From NCBI GenBank assembly GCA_032173965.1, contig JAVUNC010000004.1:1688501-1752500 (forward strand): a DNA stretch of 64,000 nucleotides, in the 5' to 3' direction. A program made the translations under genes and the position numbers. The stretch is from Sitta carolinensis (Eukaryota > Chordata > Aves > Passeriformes > Sittidae). Positions 21,891-33,145 of this stretch are shown one piece after another. Every line of letters begins with the position of its first letter. Position 1 is the stretch's first letter. The notes beneath the pieces are model-generated. The model had not been told where the DNA came from. It was given only the letters and a program-made list of their open reading frames with translations, and did no database searches.

Positions 21891-23815
21891 GCGGGAAAAT
21901 CCCGAATTTTGGCGGAAAATCCGGAATTTTTGGGGAAAAATCCTGGATTTTGGGGGAAAAATCCTGGATTGTGGTGGAAAATCCCGGGGTTTGGGTGGAA
22001 ATACAGGGGTTTTGGGGAAAATCCCGGAGTTTGAGGGGAAATCACGGGGATTTATAGCGGAAAATCCTGGATTTTGGGGGAAAAATCCTGGATTTTGGTG
22101 GAAAATCCCGGGGTTTGGGTGGAAATACAGTGGTTTTGGGGAAAATCATAGATTTGGTGGGAAAATCCCAGGAATTTTGGGGGAAATCCCAGGAATTTTG
22201 GGGGAAATCCCAGGATTTTAGGGGAAATCCCGGGGTTTAGGGGAAATCCCAGGAATTTTGGGGAAAAAATCCTGGATTTGGGGGGAAAAAATCCTGGATT
22301 TTGGTGGAAAATCCCGGGGTTTGGGTGGAAATAGAGGGGTTTTGGGGAAAATCATAGACTTGGTGGGAAAATCCTGAATTTTGGGGGGAAAATCCTGAAT
22401 TTTGGGGGAAAATCCCAGGAATTTTGGGGGAAATCCCAGGAATTTTGGGGGAAAGTCCTGGATTTTCGGGGGAAATAATCGGATTTTGGGGGAAAATATC
22501 AGGATTTTGGGGAAAATTCCTGGATTTTGGGGGGAAATCCCGGGGTTTGGGGGGAAATCACAGATTTTGGGGAAAATAAGCGGATTTTGGGGGAAAATCC
22601 CGAATTTTGGGGAAAAATCCTGAATTTTGGGGGGAAAATCCGGAATTTTGGGGAAAATCCCAGGAATTTTGGGGGGGGAAATCCGGATTTTAGGGGAAAT
22701 CCTGGATTTATGGGGAAAATCCTGGATTTTGCGGGGAAAATCAAGGGGTTTGGGGAAAATAATCGGATTTGGGGTCTGGGAAAATACCAGGATTTGGGGG
22801 GAATCCCGGATTTTGGGGGGGAAAACACGGATTTCTAGGGGGAAATCCTGGATTTTGGGGGAATATCCCGGGGTTTGGGGGGAAATCCCGGATTTTGGGG
22901 AGAAATCCAAGAGTTTGGGGGAAATACCGGATTTTGGGGGGAAATCCCAGGAATTTTGGGGGAAATCCCAGGAATTTTGGGGGAAAATCCCAGATTTTGG
23001 GAGGAAATCCCGGATTTTGGGGAGAAATCCCGGATTTTGGGGAGAAATCCTGGATTTTGAGTGAAAATCCCGGATTTTGGGGGAAATATCGGGGTTTGGG
23101 GGAAATCCCGGGGTTTAGAGGGGAAATCCCGCGGTTTAGGGAAAATAATCGGATTTGGGGTCTGGGAAAATACCAGGATTTGGGGGAAAATCCCGGATTT
23201 GGGGGAATATCCCGGATTTGGGGGAATATCCCAGGGGTTGGGGGGAAATCCTGGATTTTAGGGGAAATCCGGATTTTGGGGGGAATTCCTGGATTTTTGG
23301 GGGAATTCCTGGATTTTGGGGGGAAATCCTGGATTTTGGGGAAAATAATCGGATTTGGGGTCTGGGAAAATACCAGGATTTGGGGGAAAATCCCGGATTT
23401 GGGGGAAAATCCCGGATTTTGGGGGAATATCCCGGGGTTTGGGGGGAAATCCTGGATTTTAGGGGAAATCCCGGATTTTGGGGGGAATTCCTGGATTTTG
23501 GGGGGAAATCCTGGATTTTTTTGGGAAATCTTGGATTTTGGGGAAAATAATCGGATTTGGGGTCTGGGAAAATACCAGGATTTTGGGGGAAAATCAAGGG
23601 ATTTGGGGAAAATAATCGGATTTTGGGGGAGATCCCGGATTTCAGGGGAGATATCCCAAGGTTGGGGGAAAATCCCGAATTTTGGGGGAAAATCCCAGGG
23701 TTTGGGGGGAAATCCTGGATTTTTTTGGGAAAATCCCGGGGTTTGGGGGTTCTGGGGGTTGCCCCCAGGATTTTGGGGGTTTTGGGTTCCCCTGCCGGGT
23801 TTTGTAGGAGTCTCC
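21891..23815. repeat. ~20-bp GGGAAATCCCGGATTTTGGG minisatellite upstream of ELP3
   Basis: Tandem units of 19-22 bp alternating G-run, GGGAAATCCC or GGGAAAATCCC, and GGATTTTGGG. A higher-order variant with AATAATCGGATTTGGGGTCT followed by GGGAAAATACCAGG recurs near 22756, 23142, 23342 and 23546. Open frames over 350 residues on both strands are artefacts. It directly abuts the ELP3 promoter. Confidence 0.92.
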
Positions 23816-23869
23816 ATCCTGCTTTAATTGGATTTCATCCTAATTAAGTAGGCACTTTAATTATCCCAG

Positions 23870-24476
23870 CAAAAAAAATTACCCCCAGTAATTACAATTT
23901 TATTTGATATTTCAATTTTATTTGCAATTCACCCCAGTAATTACAATTTTATTTGATATTTCAATTTTATTTGCAATTCACCCAGTAATTACAATTTTAT
24001 TTGAAATTGCAATTTTATTTGCAATTTCCCCCCAGTAATTATAATTTTTTTTGCAATTACAATTTTATTTGTAATTCCCCCCAGTAATTACAATTTTATT
24101 TGTAATTACCCCCAATTATTACAATTTTATTTGCAATTACAATTTTATTTGCAATTTCCCCTAATAATTACAATTTTATTTGTAATTACCCCCAGTAATT
24201 ACAATTTTATTTGTAATTCCAATTTTATTTTTAATTTCCCCCCAATAATTACAATTTTATTTGATATTTCCCCCCAGTAATTAAAATTTTATTTGCAATT
24301 ACAATTTTATTTGTAATTTCACCCCAATAATTCCAATTTTATTTCTAATTACAATTTTATTTTTAATTTCCCTCCAGTAATTCCAATTTTATTTGTAATT
24401 TCCCCCAGTAATTCCAATTTTATTTGTAATTTCCCCCAGTAATTCCAATTTTATTTTTAATTTCCCCCAGTAATTA
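23870..24476. repeat. AT-rich minisatellite, ~25-33 bp
   Basis: Repeats of CCCCCAGTAATTACAATTTT followed by ATTTGTAATT or ATTTGCAATT, with variable numbers of the ATTTT block. The 23816-23869 stretch before it is a short non-repetitive link. Confidence 0.88.
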
Positions 24477-27182
24477 CAGACAAAACTGAAGGGCGAGGCT
24501 GGCAAAGGCTCCTCTGGGGATTTCTGGGATGGTTAAAACCAATTTTTTTGGGAAAATCTCCACATCCAGGAGCCCTTCTGAGGAATTTTTTTCCCCAGAC
24601 CCAGAACTTCTGCGTTCCTAAACCTCATTTTTCCTGATTTTTTAGATTTCTGAAACGTGGACATCGGGATTGCTTTGGGAACAAAAAACTCAGGAAAATT
24701 CCATCTTGGAGCGAGGGAGGATGAGGAATTTTTTGGAGTGGCGGGGCTGGAGTCAGAGGCAGCCTGGAGAGTTGGGAATTTTAAATAAAAATTAAAAATC
24801 AGAGAAGGTTTAAGTTTTAAAATGTGCAATAAAAACTTGAGATGCAGCAAAGGCGCCGAGCCTGTCCGGGACTCAACTCCCAGAGCGCCCAGATCCCATT
24901 CCAGGGAATTATAAAGGAACCTCAGACATCATTTCTAGGTTTGGAACGAGGATCTGCTGCTTAATGGAAACAACAAAAAAAAAAAAATCTTGGATTTAGG
25001 AAGCCAAGGAAGCACCGTGGTGCTTTGGATTTATTGGTTTAATTTGATTTCCTAAGGAAAAAAAAATAAAAGTGGCTGTTGAGGAGAGATTTGCAATTCC
25101 AAGGAATGCTGCTGGTGAATGTTTTGGGTTGCTCCAGCTCCCTTTAAATTCTCAAAATTTCCTCTTTCTTCATCAAAATCCCTCAGTCTGTCCTGCTGCA
25201 GAGCAGAGCCGTGAACGGATCCGAAGATTCGGGGGAAAATTCCCACCTGCAACTTCCCGGCTGATTTTTTGGGAGGTGGAAGCTCGGATTTATCCCTTTT
25301 TCGGGCTTTGGGGTTAGGTGGGATGAGCTCATCCTCCCAAGCACCCAGGAAAACCAGGAAAAAAAACCCAAATCAAAATCTGGGAGCGGGAGCTGCCCTG
25401 AGCTGCCAAATCAGTGATTGGGGCGCTCTCAATCCATGGGATACCAAAATCCATGAATCCCTGCGGTGCCGTGGATTGATCTGCTCCCAGAGCTGGAATT
25501 TCCTCTTAACCCAGGTTCAAACAGCCTCGAGTTGCACCAGGGGAGGGTTGGGTTGGATTTTAGGAGCAATTCCTCCATGGAAAGATTGGAATCTTCATCC
25601 CGCTGAATGGAATCTGTGGATGGGATTTAAGGGATACGGGCTGGATTTGGTGATCCGGGTCTTTTCCATCCTTACCAGCTCTGTGGTTATGTGGCCGGAA
25701 TTCCATCTTTAATTAATTCTTTAGCTCAGAATGGATCAGGAAAACTCCTGAGTTCATTCAGAAAACGGGATTTTCTCGCCGGTGAACGCTGAGGATTCGC
25801 GTGCGTGCCGGGATTTTTCCCGATGCGCGGAAAGGTTCGGGTTTGTCTCTCAATCCCCTTCTCCTCAAAAACTGCCCTTTGTTACATTTCCTGGGAATTC
25901 CCCAAATTGCTGGGATAGTCCAATGAGAGAGAGAAGCCTGGGATTCTGTTAAATGACAAATTCCAGCTCCTCGTGGATCCGGGTGCAAATCCAGAGCGTG
26001 GGATTTGATTCCCTTCTCGCCACCGCGGCGGAAAAGATGGGATCGCTTCAACGAAGGAATTCTGCCTCCAGTTTTTCCATGGAATGTCCAAATGATCCAC
26101 GGGCAACCTCCCATGAGGTCCAGCAGCTCTGGCAAGGATCTCCATGGTCAAAATTCCGGGAATTCTGGATGTATCCAGAAGGAAAAGGGGACAGAGCGCC
26201 GGCGACAGGAAAACGGGTCGGGATGCCAAACCCAGCGGGAATTTTCCTGTCGTTTCCCCAGTGCGGGGTGGATAAATTTCTGGATTTCAGGGTATTCCTG
26301 ATCCTCCCTTATTCCATGTCAGATCCCTAGTTGGATGAAGGAATGTGCCAGGGATGAGCCTCAAAGAGAGGGAGTGAGAAAAATAAAATGAACTTAAAAA
26401 GAATTCACATTAACTCAGAGAATTCCGATTCTAAACGTATTTAAGTGCTCGGCCAATCCTTGGGATTTTTGTTTAATACCTTTCCCATCCTAGATTGAAC
26501 GGGAAGATTATTCCTGCTCGTGGTCGCTTTTTAGGGAAAATAATCATCAATCAAAACATTTTCCCGTTTTTCTGCCCCTTCCTGACAAGGTGGCAAAGCC
26601 CAGCTGGAGCAGGATCCCAAATTGGGATGTTTACTTTGGGAAGAGCCTGGCGGAGTTCACGGAGGTCTGGGAGATTCACTGAAGGAATTACAACAGGATT
26701 TGTCTCTCTCTGATTAAAAAAAAAAATCCCAAAACACAGTTTGGCCTTGGAAAAAACCTGCCCCAAATCCCGGTGCAATCCCTCGGGGATCATTTCTGTG
26801 CTGGGGGTCGATCCTTCCACTCCTAACCCCTTCCTCTCCCATAGGTTTTGATTTTCTGGGATGTGCCCAGGTTGGGATTTGGCACATCCCAACCTGTCCC
26901 TGTATCCATGAGCAGTCCCTGGGAGATCACATCCCTGCAGGAATTCCCTGCTCTCCCACATCCCCTCTGACAGTGCTGAAATTCTCCTCATGGAAAAGTT
27001 CAGGGATTTTAAACACCTTCTCCTCATTCCCACTTTTATCCAGGCTGTGGGATTCCAGGATCAGGAGGTGATTTATGGAAACCTTCAGCACCGTGAGGCA
27101 CTGGGATTTTCCAGCCTGATCCTGGTGGGTTTATGGCCAGGATGTTTTTAAGGAAAACTTGGGTTTTCCTTAGGCCTCGTTC
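24477..27182. other. Single-copy intergenic DNA
   Basis: About 2.7 kb between the ELP3 5' flank and the FBXO16 3' side. Six-frame inspection gives short overlapping open frames on both strands (up to 160 residues), none with recognisable domains, splice architecture or codon bias like the real exons. I see no gene, RNA gene or clear mobile element here. Confidence 0.6.
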
Positions 27183-27270
27183 GTGGAATCATGGAATTGC
27201 TAAGGTTGGAAAAGTCTCCAAGGCTGTCGAGGGCAGAGCCAGGGCCACCACGGATCCGAGTCCCCACGTG
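27183..27270 (-). mobile_element. CR1 LINE 3'-end fragment
   Basis: The plus strand reads GGAATCATGGAATTGCTAAG followed by GTTGGAAAAG, the reverse complement of an avian CR1 3' terminus. It is short and diverged. Confidence 0.6.
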
Positions 27271-27519
27271 GATTTTAGATCCCTCCAGGAATGGGGATTC
27301 CACCACGGGGCTGGACAACCCTTCCAGCAGAGGAATTTCTCCTAATCTCAATTTAAACCCAATCCCTAATCCAACCCAATCCAAGCATTCCTGCTCTTTC
27401 CTGATGTCTCATCCCTCGTCCATGGTTAGATCCTTTCCCTCATCTCAAGGATTTGGGATTGCTGGACTGCATTGTGGATCCTCCTCATGGAATTAACCCA
27501 TGGATCTGCTAAAAATGCA

Positions 27520-27872
27520 AGGTTTGGAGATCCCAAAGGGATCCAAGGTTTGGAGATCCAAGGTTTGGAGATCCAAGGGATGAAAGGTTTGGAGATCTGA
27601 GGGATGCAAAGTTTGGAGATCCAAGGTTTGGAGATCCCAAGGGATACAAGGTTTGGAGATCCAAGGGATCCAAGGTTTGGAGATCCCAAAGGGATGCAAG
27701 GTTTGGAGATCTCAAAGGGATGCAAAGTTTGGAGATCCAAGGTTTCAAGATCCAAGGGGATCCAAGGTTTGGAGATCCCAAAGGGATCCAAGGTTTGGAG
27801 ATCCCAAGGGATGCAAGGTCTGGAGATCCAAGGTCTGGAGATCCAAGGTTTGGAGATCCAAAGGGTCTCCAC
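27520..27872. repeat. 21-27 bp GGTTTGGAGATCCAAGGGAT minisatellite
   Basis: About 15 units of AAGGTTTGGAGATCC with or without AAAGGGATCC or AAGGGATGC. The 27873-28329 stretch that follows is single-copy with nothing recognised. Confidence 0.9.
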
Positions 27873-28329
27873 GTCTTCCATCATCTCCCATCCAGATGGG
27901 ATCACCAATAATTACCGGATAATCACTGACCTACGGAATCTCCCATCACTCTACCCCGGTGTCTTTCCTAAAATCCCATCAGGATTCCACCAAAATCCTC
28001 TTCTCCTTTGCTCCCTCCAGGTTCTCCACCATTTTTTGCAGAAAACCCTCCCAGGGGTCACAGCCTGAATCCCCGGTGAGCCACCAGGACTTCCCAAAGA
28101 CCCCAGAAAGGCTTTCCCAGCAGGCTCCTGACCCTGGGCACCTTCGGGATGCACCAGGAAGAGCTTCCAAAGCCAACCCCAGAGGGAAATGGCATCAAAT
28201 TGTTTGGGATTGTGTCAGTCCGCCTCCTTATTTCTGGGAATTCTCTGGATTCCCTGAATTCCCACCACCCCGAGCACTTCCTTGTCCTCCACCTGCCAAG
28301 AGGGGATCCAGGAGAGCTGGGGAAGATTG

Positions 28330-28600
28330 GGGACAAAGCCTGGAGGGACAGGACACAGGGACTGGCTTCCCACTGGGAAAGGGGAGATTTCGATGGGATT
28401 TGGGAAGGAATTCCTGGCTGGGTGAGTGGGGAAGGGCTGGGTTGGAATTCCCAGAGAAGCTGTGGCTGCCCCTGGATCCCTGGAGGTGTCCAAGTCCAGG
28501 CTGGACAGGGCTTGGAGCAGCCTGGGGCAGCGGGAGGTGCCCCTGGATGGGATTTAAGGTCCCTTCCCACGCGAACCATTCCAGGCTTTGCTGGGTCCAT
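28330..28600 (+). mobile_element. CR1 LINE 3' fragment
   Basis: Recognisable CR1 3' region: AAGCTGTGGCTGCCCCTGGA, then TCCAGGCTGGACAGGGCTTG, GGGATTTAAGGTCCCTTCCC and a degraded CCAAACCATTCC-type end. It is 5'-truncated as usual for CR1. Confidence 0.85.
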
Positions 28601-28633
28601 GATGCGGGCGCTGTCTCCAGGACACGGCACTCA

Positions 28634-28975
28634 CAGCCGGGCGCGGGGGCCGGGGGGTCCGGGGAGTCCGGGGGGTCCGGGGGATCCGGGGGGTCCGGGG
28701 GATCCGGGGGGTCCAGGGGGTCCGGGGGGTCCGGGGGGTCCGGGGGGTCCGGGGGGTCCGGGGGATCCGGGGGGTCCGCGAGGTCCGCGGGGTCCGGGGG
28801 ATCCGCGGGGTCCGGGGGGTCCGGGGGGTCCGCGGGGTCCGGAGGGTCCGGGGGGTCCGGGGGGTCCGCGGGGTCCGGAGGGTCCGCGGGGTCCGGAGGG
28901 TCCGGGGGGTCCGGGGGGTCCGGGGGGTCCGCGGGGTCCGGGGGGTCCGCGGGGTCCGCGGCTCCTCCGTGGCGC
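28634..28975 (+). repeat. 9-bp G-rich array (GGGGGGTCC)n, G-quadruplex prone
   Basis: About 36 copies of a 9-bp unit such as TCCGGGGGG with variants GATCC and GCGGGG. It gives dozens of adjacent G-runs of 4-6 on the plus strand. Because 9 is a multiple of 3, every frame stays open and translates as GGP, GSG or PPD repeats; these are not genes. It sits inside a CpG-rich island (about 28610-29105). Confidence 0.93.
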
Positions 28976-29107
28976 CGCTCGGGGGAGCGCCCCGGGGCCG
29001 GGCGGGGGCTCCGGGACAGCGCCCCGCGGGAAGGAACCCCGGCAACCGGCGGGGAGAAACGGCCGGGACCGGCGGGAACGGCGGAGATGGGCTGGGATGG
29101 GAACGGG
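28976..29107. other. CpG-rich single-copy segment
   Basis: GC- and CpG-dense sequence following the 9-bp array. Together with the array it forms a CpG-island-like block of about 500 bp. It may be a promoter of an unrecognised transcript; no coding exon could be identified. Confidence 0.4.
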
Positions 29108-29711
29108 AACGGGAGGAGGAGGAGGAGGAGGAGGAAGGGAAGGAGAAGGGAAAGGAGAGGAGGAAGAGGAGAAGGAGGAGGAGGAAGGGGAGGAGGAGGA
29201 AGGGGAAGAGGAAGAAGAGGAGGAGGAGGAGGAAGGGGAAGAGGAGGTGAAGGAGGAGAAGGAGTTAGGAGGAGAAGGGGAAGAGGAAGAGGAGCAGGAA
29301 GGGGAAGGAAAAGATGAAAGGGAAGAGGAAGAGGAGGAGGAAGGGGAAGGGGAGGAGGAAGGAGAGGAGGAAGAGGAGTTAGAAGGAGAAGGGGAAGATG
29401 AAGGGGAAGAGAAAGAGGAGGAGGAAGAAGGGGAAGAGGAGGAGGAGGAAGAAGAGGAAGAGGAGGAGGAAGAAGGGGAAGAGGAAGATGAAGGGAAAGG
29501 AGGAAGAGGATGAGGAGAATGGGGAAGAGGAAGGGGAGGAGAAAGAGGAAGAGGAGAATGGGGAAGAGGAAGGGGAGGAGAAAGAGGAAGAGGAAGGGGA
29601 AGGGGAGGAGGAAGAGGAAGAGAAGGAGGAAGAAGGGGAAGTGGGGAAGGGAAGGGAAGGGAAGGGAAGGGAAGGGAAGGGAAGGGAAGGGAAGGGAAGG
29701 GAAGGGAGAAA
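29108..29711. repeat. 600-bp polypurine (G/A) tract
   Basis: Nearly pure purine on the plus strand (GAGGAAGAGGAG-type), ending in more than ten GGGAA units at 29640-29706. Only isolated T or C bases interrupt it. Such tracts can adopt triplex (H-DNA) structures. Glu/Gly/Lys-rich open frames across it are artefacts. Confidence 0.95.
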
Positions 29712-31469
29712 GATAAATCATCATCCCAACAGCTTCAGAGGGACTGCAAACATTGTAATCCACTGAGAAATTCCATTAATTTTATTGCTAAACTCTATTC
29801 CATCGGTTCTATAGAACAATATCAATAAATATTGATTCTATAAATTTTATTCCTAAATGATATCCCTCAATGAGATTCCTTAAAAATACAGCCACAATCT
29901 GCTTTTTTTGAGCTGTGCTGTGGTGCCAATCTACCTTCAGGGCAGAAGGACTCAATTAGAAATCGGTGCCAGTAAAGCTAAACCCACATTAATTAATTCT
30001 CCACACCAATTAATATGCTAATGCCCAAATTCTCCCCTGTGCACGTCCTCAGACTTGCTCAGAGTTTGAGACTCAGAAGGGCAAAGGATGAAGTTTATTT
30101 TAACTTTTTTAGTATAAAAATTCAACAAAAAAAAATTAATAACCCATTTTATTCCTTGAGAAAGATTAAAAAAAAAATTTAAAAAATAAAAACAACAGAT
30201 TCTGGAAAAGAATAAATTTTTTTTAATTATTTTGGGTTTTTTACTGATCTAAATTATTTAGTAATACTAGTGAGCAAACATTATTATGTCAAATAATAAT
30301 TTCAAAGTAATTCAAAGTAAGGCTTATAAAATACAAGGCTTATAAAATATAAATATACATTGCACAGGACCGTGTGCTGGGAATGTTGGATCTTTCCTGT
30401 CGCCTCCTGGAAATGGGGTTTTGACTCAGAACATCCATTCCCTGTCAAAAATGCCAGGGAAAAAATGCACTCCTGCCTTCAAATCCTGCAACCTCGTTAC
30501 CTTAGGACAGAGAGGCAGGGACGACTCATCCTGTCAGAACCATGCTATGTAAGGACTAAAAATAAGAATTTATTTATTTTTTTTAAATTAAAACGAAAAT
30601 AAAACATTTTAAAGGATTAAAAATAATTTGGGAGCAGCTGTGAGGGTGGGGCAGTGCCTGGAGCAGACCCAGCCCCTCTTTGATCCATCCAGTTGTTAAA
30701 ATCTCCGGGAATTTGCTGGGAAGGGCTCAGAAATCCCAGCTCCTGCTCCAAGCAGCGTCCTTGGAACATCCCTAAAGCATCTCCGTGGAGAAAGAGAAGG
30801 CAGGAATTCCCTGCACACACCTGGGGGCTCCACGTGCACAGTGTGGAACCCTTCATTCCAAACCTCCTCAGCTTCACCCGCTGTAATTTACTCGTTATTC
30901 TAATCGGGCGAATTGACTTTAATTAATTCCAAATGAAGAGTGAATCCTGGTGACATTTTCTGCTTTTCCAGTCAGAAACTCCAAACCCTCCCAGGTTTTC
31001 TCAGTCACCACGTGGAAACACGGAGCCAGTGGACTTGCCCTTAATTAAGGGTTTATTCTTATTTTGGTCGAGCCTCCTGAGCTGGGAGCTCCACCTAATA
31101 ACCCCTTTTGACATCTTCATTGCTGGCTGAACTATTCTTTATTCTCACCTACACCCTGCACTTGGATCAATGATCTATTTGAGGGTTTTCTTTTTTTAAT
31201 TTGACTCCGTGTTTGCTCGCCTTGGGCATTTGTTCTTTCATCCCGGCCTCTTCTTCTTCTAAGGATTTGCTGAAAGATTTGCACATTAAGCCTCTTTATT
31301 TAGACTTGATTAAACAGGAGCCTTTCATTTCAGCTGGGTTTCTCAATGCTACCTTTAATAAGAAATGGAAATTAATTTTGGATTATTCCTAGAGAATTAT
31401 ATTTATATTTGTTTTTTAACTTTTTCTTTCTCGTCAGCCTGGTTTAACCTCAGCTTTATTGTTTTTTGG
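29712..31469. other. Intergenic DNA, AT-rich
   Basis: Mostly single-copy, with A/T-rich stretches at 29770-29890 and 30090-30360. No gene, domain or RNA gene is recognised. It lies downstream of FBXO16 and could include its distal 3'UTR only if the polyadenylation site is very far away. Confidence 0.5.
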
Positions 31470-31655
31470 TGCTGTGCTCATTCGTGGCTGGCACAGCTGC
31501 CCGGGGCTCCAATGCAGTCCCCATCCCTGGAGGGATTAAAAATCCCTCTGGAAGTGACACTGGGGGACATGGATCATGGGCAGTGCCTGGGAAAGGTTGG
31601 ACTGGATGATCCTAAAGACCTTTTCCAACTTTTAACAATTCCCTGATTCTCCCGT
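31470..31655 (+). mobile_element. CR1 LINE 3' fragment
   Basis: Reads CCATCCCTGGAGGGATTAAA, then GGACTGGATGATCCTAAAGA and CCTTTTCCAACTTTTAACAA, a typical CR1 3' end ending in a degraded ATTCT-type terminus. Confidence 0.8.
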
Positions 31656-32469
31656 TCTTCATTTTATTTTCACTTAAATGATTGGAGTTGCAGGTTAATT
31701 CTCTTCGAAGATCATCTAACTTCCCTAAAATCCAGGGAAATAAAACCAAATTCGCTTATTTTTCACTCTGAGCATCACTTTTCACCCTGACATCCTTTCA
31801 CTTCTGGCCTGGCAATAAAACAACGTGAAACTGGGAAGTTTTGGGGCGGGCTGAACCCGCGAGAGGACGCGGATCCTCCGGAGCGCGCCGACTGCGAGGC
31901 AGAGGCTGAGTAACGACATTTTCCGTCCCCCAGCAGTGCCAGAATCAATTTCCATGCACACAGGGCTGTATTTGGGTCAGGAGGATGCTGACCCAATCTG
32001 GAGACAATGCCTCTCTTTTGTGCAGCCCTTTTTTTTTAGCACAGCTGCCTCCCGTGGCTCGGGGAACTCCGGCTCTGCTCCCAGAACCTGCTCCTGGCAG
32101 CCATTGGTTTCCAGATCCAATAAAAAAAAAAAAATGTGGAGCTTTCTGGAATGATTTCTCCAGGTTCCTTTCATGGGGGGATGGCCTGTCTCAGCAGCCC
32201 TGAGCACAAAGAGCCCTCAGTGTTGAAATTTGGGGCTGCTTTGCTCGGGCTCGGGGGCGGAGAGCGGACGAGCGTCGAACCGCGGCGACCCAAAGTTGGG
32301 AGATTTTGGGAAGGGATGCAAGAGTCATAAAAGAGCTGTGGCAGAGCTTTGTGAAAAGCAGGGAAAGGGATTTTTGGGGTAGCAAGGAGAGGAGGAGCAG
32401 ATAAATAACGGGGTCACTCTGATGCCTTAAGGTTTTAGCGTTTATATTTTTTAGATTCTGTGCTGTTCT

Positions 32470-32760
32470 GGTGGGGAGTTTAGGTTTCGTTAAGTGCTAC
32501 TGAGACTCTTCTCAAAGTAGAGAGACAAAACAATTCCTTCTCTAGTTTGATACCAAGGAGAACCCTCAGGCCCTAGAATGAAAACAACAGTGAAGTGAGG
32601 AGAAAAACAAAGAGGATGGAGCTTCATAACCTGAAGCTGTGGTTGGACAATTGATTGTGACATGCTGATGGACCAGAACTTATCAAAGTGGGACACCTTG
32701 GTCGTCCATTTTTGACCATTTTGGGTTCGCTTGGGTGTGGTCTGGCTGGGCTCTTGTGCT
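32470..32760 (-). mobile_element. LTR-like dispersed repeat, inverted relative to 39540-39800
   Basis: The reverse complement of this segment aligns over about 250 bp with 39540-39800: ACAAGAGCC, CCCAAAATGGTCA, AATTGTCCAACNACAGCTTC and GGGGCCTGA motifs occur in the same order. It is therefore a dispersed family present in opposite orientation. I infer an avian LTR element from its resemblance to songbird LTRs; there is no coding part here. Confidence 0.6.
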
Positions 32761-33018
32761 GCCCAGGTGTTCCCATTGAGGCCTTTTGATGAATTCCTGC
32801 TTTTTCCTTTTGCTCTGTCCCAGCTCAGCCCCCAGGAGGCATCAGCTCTCCGCGCTGACAGTGCCGTCCCTTTCCCACCCGTGGCTGGGGTGCAGCGAGG
32901 TTCCCTCAGAGCAGCCAGGCACAGGGGGGCTTCCTGACCTCCTCCTTCCCCTCAGCAGCACTTCCCAGCGGGGAAAAACCCCGAGCTCCAGCTGCTGGCA
33001 CCTCCCTGGGCACTGGGA

Positions 33019-33145
33019 TCACACACTGGGGGCACTTGCCAGGGATTTCGCCTTCCGGAGCTGAGCGCATCCACGAGCCTCTCTCTTCTTCCTCTCGGCC
33101 TCCTGCCTGCTCAGGTCCGGGGTGTGCCCTCCTCCCTTCCTCCTC
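33019..33145 (-). CDS. FBXO16: FBXO16 terminal coding exon 6
   Basis: 127 nt, acceptor CTCTGCAG. With the carried GC it reads ARRKGGGHTPDLSRQEAERK, then KREARGCAQLRKAKS and a short tail to TGA at 33021-33019. RRK, TPDLSRQ and LRKA align with the C-terminus of human FBXO16 as remembered. The last residues diverge and the protein ends somewhat earlier. The nearest AATAAA on the coding strand that I found is at 31668-31663, implying a 3'UTR of about 1.35 kb if used. Confidence 0.88.

Noticed and set aside
22741..23827. Overlapping frames of 352 and 358 residues on opposite strands
   Set aside because: Artefacts of the 20-bp GGGAAATCCC array, periodic Pro-Gly/Phe/Ile on one strand and Gly/Phe/Trp on the other.
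28600..28635. REST/RE1-like half-site (GGCGCTGTCT, then GGCACT)
   Set aside because: Only one half matches well and the spacing is off; it also lies at the edge of a CR1 fragment.
28228..29763. 511-residue minus-strand open frame rich in Pro/Pro/Asp and Leu/Pro, and plus-strand collagen-like Gly-Gly-Pro frames (28149-29513)
   Set aside because: They run through a 9-bp array and a polypurine tract. All frames stay open because the unit is a multiple of three and lacks stops. No conserved domain or splice evidence.
24477..33018. Expected PNOC or ZNF395 between ELP3 and FBXO16
   Set aside because: No nociceptin motif or ZNF395 block found in any frame. They are probably elsewhere because of the rearrangement, or missing.
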